Shown here: positions 8,283 through 16,234 of the stretch, piece by piece
Layout of the letters: the number at the start of each line of letters is the position of its first letter
Numbering within the stretch: the first letter of the stretch is position 1
Origin: Bacillus bingmayongensis
GTDB lineage: Bacteria > Bacillota > Bacilli > Bacillales > Bacillaceae_G
NCBI RefSeq assembly: GCF_000299035.1
Contig: NZ_JH921517.1
Coordinates: 1,291,317-1,355,316 of the forward strand
Direction: 5' to 3'
DNA length: 64,000 bases
Notes under the pieces: generated by a model
What the model was told of the DNA's origin: nothing
What the model saw: the letters and a program-made list of their open reading frames with translations, nothing else
Database searches by the model: none
Made by a program: the position numbers and the translations under genes

Positions 8283-9044
8283 ATGATAACGTTACGCGAT
8301 ATAAATAAAACCTTTCAGACGAAAGAAGGTGTATTTCACGGTGTAAAATCAGTCTCTTTGCAAATTGAAGAACATGATATATATGGAATTGCTGGTTTAA
8401 GTGGTGCCGGAAAGTCGACGTTATTACGTACAATGAATTTACTGGAAAAACCAGATTCTGGTTCGGTGATTGTAAATGGGGAAAATTTAACAAAGTTATC
8501 CAAGAAAGATTTACGAACAGCAAGACAGTCAATCGGTATGATTTTTCAGTATTTTCATCTTCTTCATAATAAAAATGTATCGGATAATATTGCTTTACCA
8601 TTAGAATTGAAATCAGTTTCAAAAGAAGAGAGAGAAAAACGTGTAAGAGAGTGCTTGGAGATTGTTGGTTTAAGTGATAAAGCGCATCATTTTCCTTCTC
8701 AACTAAGCGGTGGACAAAAACAGCGTGTTGCGATTGCTCGTGCATTAGCAAATGCTCCAAAAGTATTACTTTGTGATGAACCGACATCGGCACTCGATCC
8801 GAAAACGACACTATCTATTTTGCAATTTTTACAAAAGATAAATAAAGAGTTAGGAGTTACAATCGTAATTGTAACTCATGAAATGAATGTAATTAAACAA
8901 ATTTGTAATAAAGTAGCAGTGATGGAAGAAGGAGAAGTTGTTGAATCATTCCACTTACGTGATCAACACTTAAAACCAACATCAGAAATTGCAAAGCTTC
9001 TATTAGGTATAGAGGAAGAGAGGGGCATGGCACATGTTCAATAA
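8283..9044 (+). CDS. metN: MetN-type ABC transporter ATP-binding protein
   Basis: A 253-residue ABC ATPase. Walker A GLSGAGKST lies at about residues 40-48, the Q-loop near MIFQYFHLL, the signature LSGGQKQRVAIARAL at about 138-152, Walker B VLLCDEPTSALDP, and the H-loop VTHE. It energises the MetP permease. The preceding gene stops at 8275-8277. I chose ATG 8283, eight bases after AAAAGGAG (8267-8274), over a GTG at 8274 that overlaps the ribosome binding site. The ACT/NIL regulatory domain found in longer MetN proteins is absent, so this is the short form. Confidence 0.9.
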   Translation: MITLRDINKTFQTKEGVFHGVKSVSLQIEEHDIYGIAGLSGAGKSTLLRTMNLLEKPDSGSVIVNGENLTKLSKKDLRTARQSIGMIFQYFHLLHNKNVSDNIALPLELKSVSKEEREKRVRECLEIVGLSDKAHHFPSQLSGGQKQRVAIARALANAPKVLLCDEPTSALDPKTTLSILQFLQKINKELGVTIVIVTHEMNVIKQICNKVAVMEEGEVVESFHLRDQHLKPTSEIAKLLLGIEEERGMAHVQ

Positions 9045-9696
9045 TGTTATTCCGCTGCTTCCAGAGATTTGGACATCACTTTTACAAACATTATTAATGG
9101 TTGGACTCTCAGTTGGAGCAGCAATTATTTTAGGTGTTCCTTTAGGTGTAATTTTATATTTTACAAGTAAAGGACAAATTTTGGAACAAAATATTGTTCA
9201 TCGTATTTTAAACGGCATTGTAAATATTATTCGCTCATTTCCATTTATTATTTTGCTAGTGGCTCTTGTACCACTTACAAGAACTTTATTAGGAACTACA
9301 ATTGGTCCAATTGCTGCAACGATTCCTTTATCAGTAGCAGCCATTCCTTATTTTGCGAGACTCGTAGAGCAAGCACTGCGTGAGGTTCCAAAAGGAGTAA
9401 TTGAAGCTGCTGAAGCAATGGGAGCAACCCCGCTGCAAATCGTGTGGAAGGTACTACTTGTTGAAGCGCGTTCAGGTCTTGTATTAAGCCTAACTGTTTT
9501 AACGGTAAGCTTTATTTCATACTCAGCTATGGCAGGTGTTGTTGGTGGCGGTGGTGTCGGTGACTTAGCAATCCGTTTTGGTTATTATCGCTTCCAAACA
9601 GATGTTATGGTTGTTACAGTACTTATGCTTGTTGTCCTCGTTCAATCTGTTCAATTTATTGGGAATAGGATTGCTGCAAAAATTGATAAAAGGTAA
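9034..9696 (+). CDS. metP: MetP/MetI-type ABC transporter permease
   Basis: A 220-residue integral membrane protein with five hydrophobic segments (about 17-45, 62-85, 95-115, 150-172, 190-212). The EAA loop that docks onto the ATPase is visible as EAAEAMGATPLQIVWKVLL. It overlaps the end of metN by 11 bp, indicating translational coupling, and closes the SAM-riboswitch operon metQ - flavoprotein - metN - metP. Together with MetN and MetQ it would import methionine or another sulfur compound. A terminator follows directly. Confidence 0.9.
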   Translation: MFNNVIPLLPEIWTSLLQTLLMVGLSVGAAIILGVPLGVILYFTSKGQILEQNIVHRILNGIVNIIRSFPFIILLVALVPLTRTLLGTTIGPIAATIPLSVAAIPYFARLVEQALREVPKGVIEAAEAMGATPLQIVWKVLLVEARSGLVLSLTVLTVSFISYSAMAGVVGGGGVGDLAIRFGYYRFQTDVMVVTVLMLVVLVQSVQFIGNRIAAKIDKR

Positions 9697-9702
9697 GTAT
9701 GA

Positions 9703-9736
9703 AAAAGGGCTTCGGTATATACCCAAGCCCTTTTAT
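9703..9736 (+). terminator. Terminator of the SAM-riboswitch operon
   Basis: aaaagggctt (9703-9712) pairs with aagccctttt (9725-9734). Confidence 0.8.
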
Positions 9737-9898
9737 AGTGAAAGATGAATTGCTAAAGGTATTCTACTAAGTTCAAACAATCGGTGGAGTTCATAATAAA
9801 TCGGAGGTAGATGTGTGGAAAATTAGCTCTATCGATATAGATATGAGAGAATGTAGGAAATCTAAATAGGGAATATATATTTTAAAGGGGGAATAACA

Positions 9899-10120
9899 GT
9901 GGCGGAAATTAAATTTGATATTAAAGAAACATTTGGAGCGTTATCACAGTCACCTAAAGGCTGGAATAAAGAGCTCAATTTAATGAGTTGGAACGGAAAA
10001 GAGCCAAAATATGATCTGCGTGATTGGGCGCCTGAGCATGATAAAATGGGGAAAGGTGTCACATTGACGATTGAAGAATTAAAAGCATTAAAAGATATTT
10101 TAAACCGTATGGAGTTATAA
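9899..10120 (+). CDS. YdbC family protein (PC4-like, predicted single-stranded DNA binding)
   Basis: A 73-residue basic/acidic protein starting at GTG 9899 behind AAAGGGGG at 9884-9891. The sequence MAEIKFDIKETFGALSQS, then ELNLMSWNGKEPKYDLRDW, then KGVTLTIEELKALKDIL, follows the PC4/YdbC pattern of four strands plus a C-terminal helix. Bacterial YdbC proteins bind single-stranded DNA in a PC4-like dimer, with a general role in nucleic-acid metabolism that is not well defined. It has its own terminator and no operon partners. Confidence 0.8.
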   Translation: MAEIKFDIKETFGALSQSPKGWNKELNLMSWNGKEPKYDLRDWAPEHDKMGKGVTLTIEELKALKDILNRMEL

Positions 10121-10139
10121 AAACGAAATGCTTGTGCAG

Positions 10140-10184
10140 AGAAAACCACTTTTGAATCATTATTTCAAAAGTGGTTTTCTAGTA
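10140..10184 (+). terminator. Rho-independent terminator
   Basis: Perfect 16-bp arms agaaaaccacttttga (10140-10155) and tcaaaagtggttttct (10165-10180), 9-nt loop. Confidence 0.8.
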
Positions 10185-10276
10185 CATATAACATTTCATT
10201 CTAGAGTTATCTTTAAATTTTACTCTACAATAGAAACTAGATGTTACTTTTGCATGAGCATATATGTCAGAAAAGA

Positions 10277-10621
10277 CTATATGATCTTTGCCTCTTCGTC
10301 TTCTTTTTTGTGATGTTCAGGCGTGTAGATATATTGGGATACGATAAGGAGAACGCTTATAAAAAATACAGGAAACATACTCGATATAAATAGACCATCA
10401 TACTTTAAATTAATGATTAGACATACAATAATAATGAGTGATGTATATAGATGAGAAATGTGTTTTCTTAATCGTATTTGAAATATTTCTCGCAATATTT
10501 CACAGCATACAAATAGAATGAGCATACTTAAAAAAATTACATTTGTATCATAAATGATGAAACAACAGATTAGGCCGAAAAAGGCTAGATATTCAATGAG
10601 TAATGGAAGATTACGCAACAT
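10277..10621 (-). CDS. Small hypothetical membrane protein
   Basis: A 114-residue protein with four predicted membrane segments (about 5-22, 26-44, 57-73, 77-96) and a short charged C-terminal tail (HHKKEDEEAK). It starts six bases after the stop of the SH3/M23 peptidase gene on the same strand, so it is probably translated from that transcript. The ribosome binding site is weak (taaggta). I do not recognise the family. The coupling to a cell-wall peptidase suggests an envelope role, but nothing in the sequence proves it. Confidence 0.6.
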   Translation of the reverse strand: MLRNLPLLIEYLAFFGLICCFIIYDTNVIFLSMLILFVCCEILREIFQIRLRKHISHLYTSLIIIVCLIINLKYDGLFISSMFPVFFISVLLIVSQYIYTPEHHKKEDEEAKII

Positions 10622-10627
10622 AATATG

Positions 10628-11776
10628 TTACCTTACTAAGTAAGGTAGTGGATCAACGGCATTTGTTTTTTCAAAATTCCATTCCCCATTATGTAATTCG
10701 AAATGAAGATGTTGCCCAGTTGAATGTCCAGTATTCCCCATCTGCCCCACCACTTGTCCAGTTTGAACGCGATCTCCAGCTTGTACAGATCGGTTTTTCA
10801 TATGTGCATAAACAGTTGTATATAATTTTCCTTTTATGTAATGAGTGACGAATACGACGTTTCCGTAGCTACTAGAATAGTAGGATTTGATAACTTTTCC
10901 AGCAGCTGCAGCGCGAATAGGCTTATCTCCAGTTGCCGTAAAATCGACACCATAATGCATTTGCCCCCATCTGACTTCGAAGTTTGAGCTAACTTGTCCT
11001 TGTGTTGGAAATTTAAAAACAGCAGGGATAGAAGGGGATGAAGATTTTTCTTGCTGTTTATTTTGTAATACATAATGCTGTGCAACATAACCATATCCAG
11101 AGCCAAAACGAATTTTATACCATGTACCTACTGTGCCTACTACTTGTATTTGTGTCCCATTTTGCAAGGAACCAATAACAGCAGTATTTGTTCCTGCACC
11201 ACTTCTTACCCTTAGTTTAGGAGTTGCAACATAATAAGAATTATTTTGTATAGTGATTCCTTTAACGAATGGTTGTGAGTTATGTGATACAAATTCTTTT
11301 TTTACATATCCTATTTTTCCGTTGTGAGAGATGAGGTACCAGTCATTATGCGTTTCTTGTACAGAGATAAATGTCCCGTTTGGTAATACGTCAAGGATTG
11401 ATGATTGTATACTTGGTTCTGAACGAAGGTTTAAAGCGTTTGTATTTACGATATATCGATTACGCTGTTGATCTAATTTTGTCAACGACAAATTAGATTT
11501 TTGTATGTAACCAATTTTGTTTTGAGCGTTTACTTTATACCAGTCACGTGTAGTTTCGAGAATGGTAACAGGTGTATTGTATGAAATACTGCCAAGGGAA
11601 TCACCATTTGTTGTATTTTCTTGATATAGTTGGACTTTATCAAGTTTTACATATCCGATTTTTACGTTGTTTTTTGGCTGTACAGCAGCTGTTTGCATAT
11701 CCGCTTCAGTAATTGATGGGAGAAGAGAAGTGACTGCGACAGTTGCTAACGTCAATGTTGTAGCTTTCATATTCAT
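10628..11776 (-). CDS. Secreted cell-wall peptidase: three SH3 domains plus M23 metalloendopeptidase
   Basis: A 382-residue exported protein. A signal peptide covers about residues 1-25. Three bacterial SH3 domains follow at about 38-96, 108-165 and 182-238 (each with LRSE/LRVRSG-type strands and a DWYxV/TWYKI core). A short serine-rich linker leads to a LytM/M23 domain from about 253. The zinc and catalytic residues are present: HYGVD (His274, Asp278), YAHM (His325) and GQHLHFE (His356, His358). It should bind and cleave peptide cross-bridges in peptidoglycan. The start is supported by AAGGGGGC ten bases upstream. It is transcribed on the minus strand with the small membrane protein downstream. 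Confidence 0.9.
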   Translation of the reverse strand: MNMKATTLTLATVAVTSLLPSITEADMQTAAVQPKNNVKIGYVKLDKVQLYQENTTNGDSLGSISYNTPVTILETTRDWYKVNAQNKIGYIQKSNLSLTKLDQQRNRYIVNTNALNLRSEPSIQSSILDVLPNGTFISVQETHNDWYLISHNGKIGYVKKEFVSHNSQPFVKGITIQNNSYYVATPKLRVRSGAGTNTAVIGSLQNGTQIQVVGTVGTWYKIRFGSGYGYVAQHYVLQNKQQEKSSSPSIPAVFKFPTQGQVSSNFEVRWGQMHYGVDFTATGDKPIRAAAAGKVIKSYYSSSYGNVVFVTHYIKGKLYTTVYAHMKNRSVQAGDRVQTGQVVGQMGNTGHSTGQHLHFELHNGEWNFEKTNAVDPLPYLVR

Positions 11777-12173
11777 CGTATAATGAGCCCCCTTGTGTAA
11801 TTTATGACAAAATTTAGAATTATATTAAAAGAATAACAGAAATATAAGGATTATGGAAATAAATGAAAAGAATTTTTGGTTTTCTCAACATAAGTTTTAT
11901 TCGTGCGATAATATTTGGAGAAATCTATGAAATATTGGATGGTTTAAGTGGTGCGTGGAAATTCTCCGGTATTCTCTAGGAAGATTAACTGTTTTATAGA
12001 ATTGACAGACTTCATGTGATAACCGTAACAGTTTTGAAAAAATAATAAATCTGTTAGGGATTTTTGAAATCTTTCTTTTCAATTCTTTTTTTTATGTTTT
12101 ATATGAGAAACCTAGGTTTCTTATTTATGCTGCGGTATAATAATGTGGAAAAAGTACGAAAAGAGGTAGTTTC
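11777..12173. other. Divergent intergenic region between the peptidase and cutC
   Basis: 397 bp without a supported gene. It must hold the minus-strand promoter of the SH3/M23 gene and the plus-strand promoter of cutC. A TATAAT lies at 12136-12141, 33 bp before the cutC start. Nothing else recognisable. Confidence 0.5.
12106..12121. promoter_or_regulatory. 16-bp perfect palindrome overlapping the cutC -35 region
   Basis: agaaacctaggtttct is a perfect 16-bp palindrome ending 14 bp before the TATAAT at 12136-12141, so it covers the expected -35 position. This is where a repressor operator would lie. The binding protein is unknown. Confidence 0.45.
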
Positions 12174-12851
12174 ATGCTAGAAGTCATTGCAACTTGTTTA
12201 GAAGATGTGAAGCAAATTGAAAAATCTGGTGGAAATCGAATTGAGCTAATTTCAGCATATACAGAAGGTGGGTTAACGCCAAGTTATGCGTTTATAAAAA
12301 AAGCGGTGAAAGCAGTAAGTATACCGATCCATGTTATGATTCGTCCCCATGCTAAGTCATTTATATATACAGCAGAAGAAATCGAAATGATGAAAGAGGA
12401 CATACAAATTGCGCAAGAACTTGGTGCAGCAGGTGTTGTTTTAGGTGTGTTAAATGAACGAAATCAAATTGATGAAGAAAAATTAACAGATTTATTATCT
12501 GTTGTAAATGGGATTAATGTAACGTTTCATCGTGCAATTGATGAAGCCCCTGATTTAATCGAGGCAGTTCAAACATTACGTAATTTTGAAAAGGTAACCC
12601 ATATTTTAACCTCTGGTGGTCAAGGGAAGATAGAAGAGAATATTCCTGTACTTTATGAAATGCAAAGAGTAAGTCAAGGCGATATCCAGCTCATTGCAGG
12701 AAGTGGCGTGACAAAAGAAAATATAAAGCGACTATTGAATGAAACAGGAATTTCAGAAGCACATGTTGGTACTGCAGTTCGAGAAGGTAAATCTTGTTTT
12801 GCTGAAATTGATCAAAAATCTGTACAAGAGTTAGTAAACTTAATAAAGTAA
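12174..12851 (+). CDS. cutC: CutC family protein
   Basis: A 225-residue TIM-barrel protein of the CutC family. Visible signatures are GNRIELISAYTEGGLTPSYAF near the N-terminus, HVMIRPH at about 53-59, GVVLGVL, VTFHRAID, THILTSGGQ and the C-terminal EAHVGTAVR. CutC was named for copper homeostasis, but its enzymatic activity is unresolved and the copper role is doubtful in many species. The ATG lies behind AAAGAGGTAG. It is followed 28 bp later by the signal peptidase gene, likely on one transcript. Confidence 0.9.
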   Translation: MLEVIATCLEDVKQIEKSGGNRIELISAYTEGGLTPSYAFIKKAVKAVSIPIHVMIRPHAKSFIYTAEEIEMMKEDIQIAQELGAAGVVLGVLNERNQIDEEKLTDLLSVVNGINVTFHRAIDEAPDLIEAVQTLRNFEKVTHILTSGGQGKIEENIPVLYEMQRVSQGDIQLIAGSGVTKENIKRLLNETGISEAHVGTAVREGKSCFAEIDQKSVQELVNLIK

Positions 12852-12879
12852 TTTTTATGACAGAAGGAGAGGGAAATAG

Positions 12880-13434
12880 ATGAAAGACAGCAGGAAAAAA
12901 GAAATCGTTTCATGGATTAAAACAATCGGAATTACACTAGGAATCGCTATTGTTGTACGAGGTGTTTTATTCACTCCTTCATTAGTACAAGGTGAATCTA
13001 TGATGCCTACTTTAGAAAATAATGAGCGTGTGCTTGTAAATAAAATTGGTTTTAATATACAAGGTTTGGATCGGTTTGATATTATCGTTTTTCATGGGAA
13101 AGAAGGATATGATTTAGTGAAGCGAGTAATTGGCTTACCAGGAGATACGATTGAGTATAAAAATGACGTCTTGTACGTGAATGGAAAAGCAGTTGATGAA
13201 CCATATTTAGCCGATTACAAGACCGAGGTATCTAAAGGGAAATTAACTCCTGATTTTACATTAGAACAAAAAACGGGGAAAACAAAAGTGCCAGAAAGCC
13301 AAGTGTTTGTGTTAGGAGATAATCGTCAAGTTTCAAAAGATAGCCGTATGTTTGGTTTTGTTTCTGAAGATCAAATTGTTGGAAAAGGTGAGGCGGTATT
13401 TTGGCCGTTGCAACAAGTAAGAGCGCTGCATTAA
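12880..13434 (+). CDS. lepB: Signal peptidase I
   Basis: A 184-residue type I signal peptidase of the Sip class. It has a cytoplasmic basic start, one membrane anchor at about 13-32, then the catalytic serine in GESMMPT (Ser40) and the lysine base in LVKRVIGLPGD (Lys81). The later conserved boxes VLGDNRQVSKDSRMFG and FWP are present. It removes signal peptides from exported proteins on the outer face of the membrane. Bacillus cereus genomes carry several paralogues, so a specific paralogue name cannot be given from sequence alone. Start ATG 12880 follows AGAAGGAGAGG. Confidence 0.92.
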   Translation: MKDSRKKEIVSWIKTIGITLGIAIVVRGVLFTPSLVQGESMMPTLENNERVLVNKIGFNIQGLDRFDIIVFHGKEGYDLVKRVIGLPGDTIEYKNDVLYVNGKAVDEPYLADYKTEVSKGKLTPDFTLEQKTGKTKVPESQVFVLGDNRQVSKDSRMFGFVSEDQIVGKGEAVFWPLQQVRALH

Positions 13435-13510
13435 AGAAAAAAAATTCGTATACGCATAAAAAGCATTGAATGTTAATTTAAGTAGTAATGAAATAAGGCC
13501 ATTATAAAAA

Positions 13511-13541
13511 AACTCAGAGCTAAAACTCTGAGTTTTTTACG
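13511..13541 (+). terminator. Rho-independent terminator
   Basis: aactcagag (13511-13519) and ctctgagtt (13526-13534), 6-nt loop, then ttttt. Confidence 0.85.
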
Positions 13542-13701
13542 TGCTGTTTACTTTGTGATTTTATTTATGAATGCTACGTTATCTAATTAAGATTTTCTTC
13601 ACAATAACTGAACTACTTAATGATTATTTCAATGCTATTATTATTTGAGAAAACTATTGTTTAAAAAGAAAGAATATTTTATAATTTTAAATTATATGTT
13701 T

Positions 13702-13739
13702 GTTTCGAAAAACGGAATTCTTGTTCCAAATTTCGGAAC
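13702..13739. promoter_or_regulatory. Cluster of TTCC/GGAA half-sites, candidate IclR operator
   Basis: Between the terminator and the IclR gene lies gttcc-aaatttc-ggaac at 13723-13739 (perfect 5-bp arms). It is preceded by a related ggaa-ttcttg-ttcc arrangement at 13714-13727 and a ttcgaa. This is a plausible autoregulatory site for the IclR-type regulator encoded 15 bp downstream; inferred from position and symmetry only. Confidence 0.4.
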
Positions 13740-13753
13740 TTAGGGGAGTTAAG

Positions 13754-14521
13754 ATGAGTTTAAATAAAACGGCAGTAAAGACGATGGATATTTTAGAATT
13801 ATTTTATGAACATGAAGAGCTAACATTGACAGAAATGGTTCAGCATACGGGAATGCCTAAAACATCTGTATATCGTTTGATTGGTTCGCTTGAAGAAATG
13901 GATTTTTTACAAAAGACAACAAAGGGAACATATAGGCTGGGATTAGTATTTTTAAGGTTTGGTCAACTCGTGTCGAAGCGATTGTCAGTACGAAATATTG
14001 CAAAGCCATATATGAAAGAGCTCAGGGATTCTCTTGGTCAAGCTGTCAATTTAATTATTCAAGATGGTAATGAGGCAATTTATATTGAAAAAATGGATGG
14101 CGATCAACCGGTAAGAGTATATACAGAGATTGGAAGGAGAGCACCTTTATATGCAGGAGCATGTCCGCGTATTTTACTTTCGTATTTTTCAGAAGACGAT
14201 CAAATGCAGTATATAGAGAAAGTACAATTAAAGCGATTTGCAGATGGAACGATAGTGGATAAAGAAGAGTTGCAAAGCCGATTACGTAAGGCGAAGAGAG
14301 AAGGATATACGATAAGCTATTCGGAACTTGAAAATCATACAGCTGCAATTGCAGCACCCATTTTCGCAAGCGATGGCACTGTAATAGCTGGTATTAGTAT
14401 TTCAGGATTAGAAGTAGAGTATAATGAATCGACAATTCCAACCTTTATTACAAAAGTAAAAGAGACAGCGTATCAAATTTCGAAAGAACTAGGCTGGATA
14501 GGTGAAAAGGAAGAGATATGA
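13754..14521 (+). CDS. IclR family transcriptional regulator of the 5-oxoproline operon
   Basis: A 255-residue regulator. The N-terminal winged helix-turn-helix spans about 5-70 (LTLTEMVQHTGMPKTSVYRLIGSLEE), followed by the IclR effector domain with AVNLIIQDGNEAIYIEK, GRRAPLYAGACPRILLSY and AAIAAPIFASDGTVIAGIS. I start it at ATG 13754, just after GGGGAG (13743-13748); an upstream in-frame ATG at 13700 has no ribosome binding site and adds residues not typical of the family. Its stop overlaps the start of pxpB, so it is co-transcribed with the 5-oxoproline genes and probably senses 5-oxoproline or a related acid (inference). Confidence 0.88.
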   Translation: MSLNKTAVKTMDILELFYEHEELTLTEMVQHTGMPKTSVYRLIGSLEEMDFLQKTTKGTYRLGLVFLRFGQLVSKRLSVRNIAKPYMKELRDSLGQAVNLIIQDGNEAIYIEKMDGDQPVRVYTEIGRRAPLYAGACPRILLSYFSEDDQMQYIEKVQLKRFADGTIVDKEELQSRLRKAKREGYTISYSELENHTAAIAAPIFASDGTVIAGISISGLEVEYNESTIPTFITKVKETAYQISKELGWIGEKEEI

Positions 14522-15228
14522 TGAAATTTTCAGCATTAGGGGATCAAGCAGTTGTTGTTACGTTTGGAGAAAAAATTGATTTGGGTATATATGAAAATGT
14601 GCAAAATTTACGCGGACTATTACAGAAAAATCCGTTTGATGGGATGCTTGAGTGTGTACCTTCTTTTACTTCTTTAACGGTTTACTATGACGTATATAAG
14701 TTATGGAAGAAAAATGAAAGAAAGGTAGTACCCTATAATTTTGTATGTGAATACACGAAGCAATTGTTTAGTCATAATCAAAATAAAATACAAAAACAAT
14801 ATGATTGTATTTCAATTCCTGTTTGTTATGGGGGGGAATATGGGCCTGATTTAGAAGAAGTTGCGGCTTATCATAGCCTTTGTATAGAGGATGTGATTCG
14901 TCTTCATAGTGAAGCGACTTATTTTGTTTATATGTTAGGGTTTACACCAGGTTTTCCTTATTTGGGTGGTATGCCAAAAGAACTAGAAACGCCTAGAAAG
15001 CAAACACCACGTTTACAAATAAAAGCTGGGTCAGTGGGGATTGGTGGCAGTCAAACAGGAATATATCCATTAGAAACACCAGGTGGCTGGAATATTATTG
15101 GCCGAACACCAATTGCGTTGTTTCAACCAAATGAAGAAAAGCCTACATATGTCCAGAGTGGAATGTATTTACGTTTTATCCCAATAACAGAGGAAAAGTA
15201 CCTGGTTATGGAGGGAGTTAGAAAATGA
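14521..15228 (+). CDS. pxpB: 5-oxoprolinase subunit PxpB (KipI-like)
   Basis: A 235-residue protein of the KipI/allophanate-hydrolase subunit 1 family. Characteristic stretches are SALGDQAVVVTFG at the N-terminus, IPVCYGGEYGPDLEEVA, YMLGFTPGFPYLGGMP and GSVGIGGSQTGIYPLETPGGW. With PxpA and PxpC it forms the ATP-dependent enzyme that opens 5-oxoproline (pyroglutamate) to glutamate. ATG 14521 is best spaced from AAGGAAG (14508-14514); ATG 14518 in the same frame is also possible. It overlaps both the preceding IclR gene and the next gene by a few bases. Confidence 0.92.
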   Translation: MKFSALGDQAVVVTFGEKIDLGIYENVQNLRGLLQKNPFDGMLECVPSFTSLTVYYDVYKLWKKNERKVVPYNFVCEYTKQLFSHNQNKIQKQYDCISIPVCYGGEYGPDLEEVAAYHSLCIEDVIRLHSEATYFVYMLGFTPGFPYLGGMPKELETPRKQTPRLQIKAGSVGIGGSQTGIYPLETPGGWNIIGRTPIALFQPNEEKPTYVQSGMYLRFIPITEEKYLVMEGVRK

Positions 15229-16208
15229 ATGTTGAGGTTTTATATGCTGGGATGTTTACAACGGTTCAAGATTTAGGAAGGTATCACTATCAACAATATG
15301 GTGTGCCTGTTGGCGGTGCTATGGACCAGGCAGCATTAAGAATGATAAATATGTTAGTTGGAAATGAAGAGAATGAAGCTGGATTAGAAATTACAATGAT
15401 GGGACCGAAATTGCTTATAAAGAAAACAACGTTGCTGGCAATTGGTGGTGCGAATATGGAGCCACTGTTAAACGGGAAGCCAATTCCACTATGGCGACCA
15501 GTGTTAGCAAAAGAAGGTAGTATGCTTTGCTTCGGGAAGGCGCAGTTTGGGTGTAGAACATATGTAACATTTGCAGGTGGAATTGATGTTGCAAGTAGTA
15601 TGGGAAGTAAAAGTACATATGTAAGAGCAGCTATAGGTGGAATAGAAGGACGGGCACTGAAAAAGGGAGATCTTTTTCAAATTAGTACACCGTCAAAATT
15701 TGCTACTTGTATGATAAAGAAATTGATGGATGAAGAAAGAATAGCAACACGTTGGGGCATATGTAATCATGTTTTACCTAAATATAGTCGCAGTCCCATC
15801 ATTCGCGTGATTCCAGATTTTGAATGGGATCAATTTAAGAATGAGAGTTTAGAGGCGTTTTTTACAAAAGAATATAAAGTATCAAACTACGCTGATCGTA
15901 TGGGCTATAGGTTTGAAGGTGAAGAACTAAAAAGAACAGAACAATCTGAGATTTTATCGAGTGCAGTTACGTTTGGGACGATCCAAGTACCGTCTGGTGG
16001 TCATCCAATTATCTTAATGGCAGACAGACAAACAACAGGCGGATATCCGCGAATTGGTAATGTCATATCAGTTGATTTACCTATTCTTGCGCAATTGAAA
16101 CCAGGTGATTATGTCACGTTTGCAAAGACTTCTATAACAGAAGCAACGGAGCTTTACATTGAGCAAGAGCAAAATATGAATCTACTAAAGAAATTCATCG
16201 CTTTATAA
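15225..16208 (+). CDS. pxpC: 5-oxoprolinase subunit PxpC (KipA-like, biotin-dependent carboxylase-like domain)
   Basis: A 327-residue protein of the KipA/allophanate-hydrolase subunit 2 family. It begins with VLYAGMFTTVQDLGRYHYQQYGVPVGGAMD, and further in carries LAIGGANMEPLLNGKP, RVIPDFEWDQF, SNYADRMGYRFEG and QVPSGGHPIILMADRQTTGGYPRIG. These match the family throughout. It overlaps pxpB by 4 bp and works as one complex with PxpB and PxpA to hydrolyse 5-oxoproline using ATP. KipI and KipA homologues also modulate the sporulation kinase in Bacillus subtilis, but the surrounding genes here argue for the metabolic role. Confidence 0.92.
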   Translation: MNVEVLYAGMFTTVQDLGRYHYQQYGVPVGGAMDQAALRMINMLVGNEENEAGLEITMMGPKLLIKKTTLLAIGGANMEPLLNGKPIPLWRPVLAKEGSMLCFGKAQFGCRTYVTFAGGIDVASSMGSKSTYVRAAIGGIEGRALKKGDLFQISTPSKFATCMIKKLMDEERIATRWGICNHVLPKYSRSPIIRVIPDFEWDQFKNESLEAFFTKEYKVSNYADRMGYRFEGEELKRTEQSEILSSAVTFGTIQVPSGGHPIILMADRQTTGGYPRIGNVISVDLPILAQLKPGDYVTFAKTSITEATELYIEQEQNMNLLKKFIAL

Positions 16209-16234
16209 GCATAAAGTAGGAGGAGAAATAGGAT

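Noticed and set aside
8260-8811. 183-codon minus-strand open frame inside metN
   Set aside because: It is the complement of a gene with all ABC ATPase motifs; it has no ribosome binding site or known domain.
10834-11106. 90-codon minus-strand frame within the SH3/M23 gene
   Set aside because: Overlaps a well-supported peptidase domain in another frame.
14521-16208. PxpB/PxpC as the KipI/KipA sporulation control pair
   Set aside because: The neighbours PxpA, DUF969/979 and Pcp point to 5-oxoproline metabolism.
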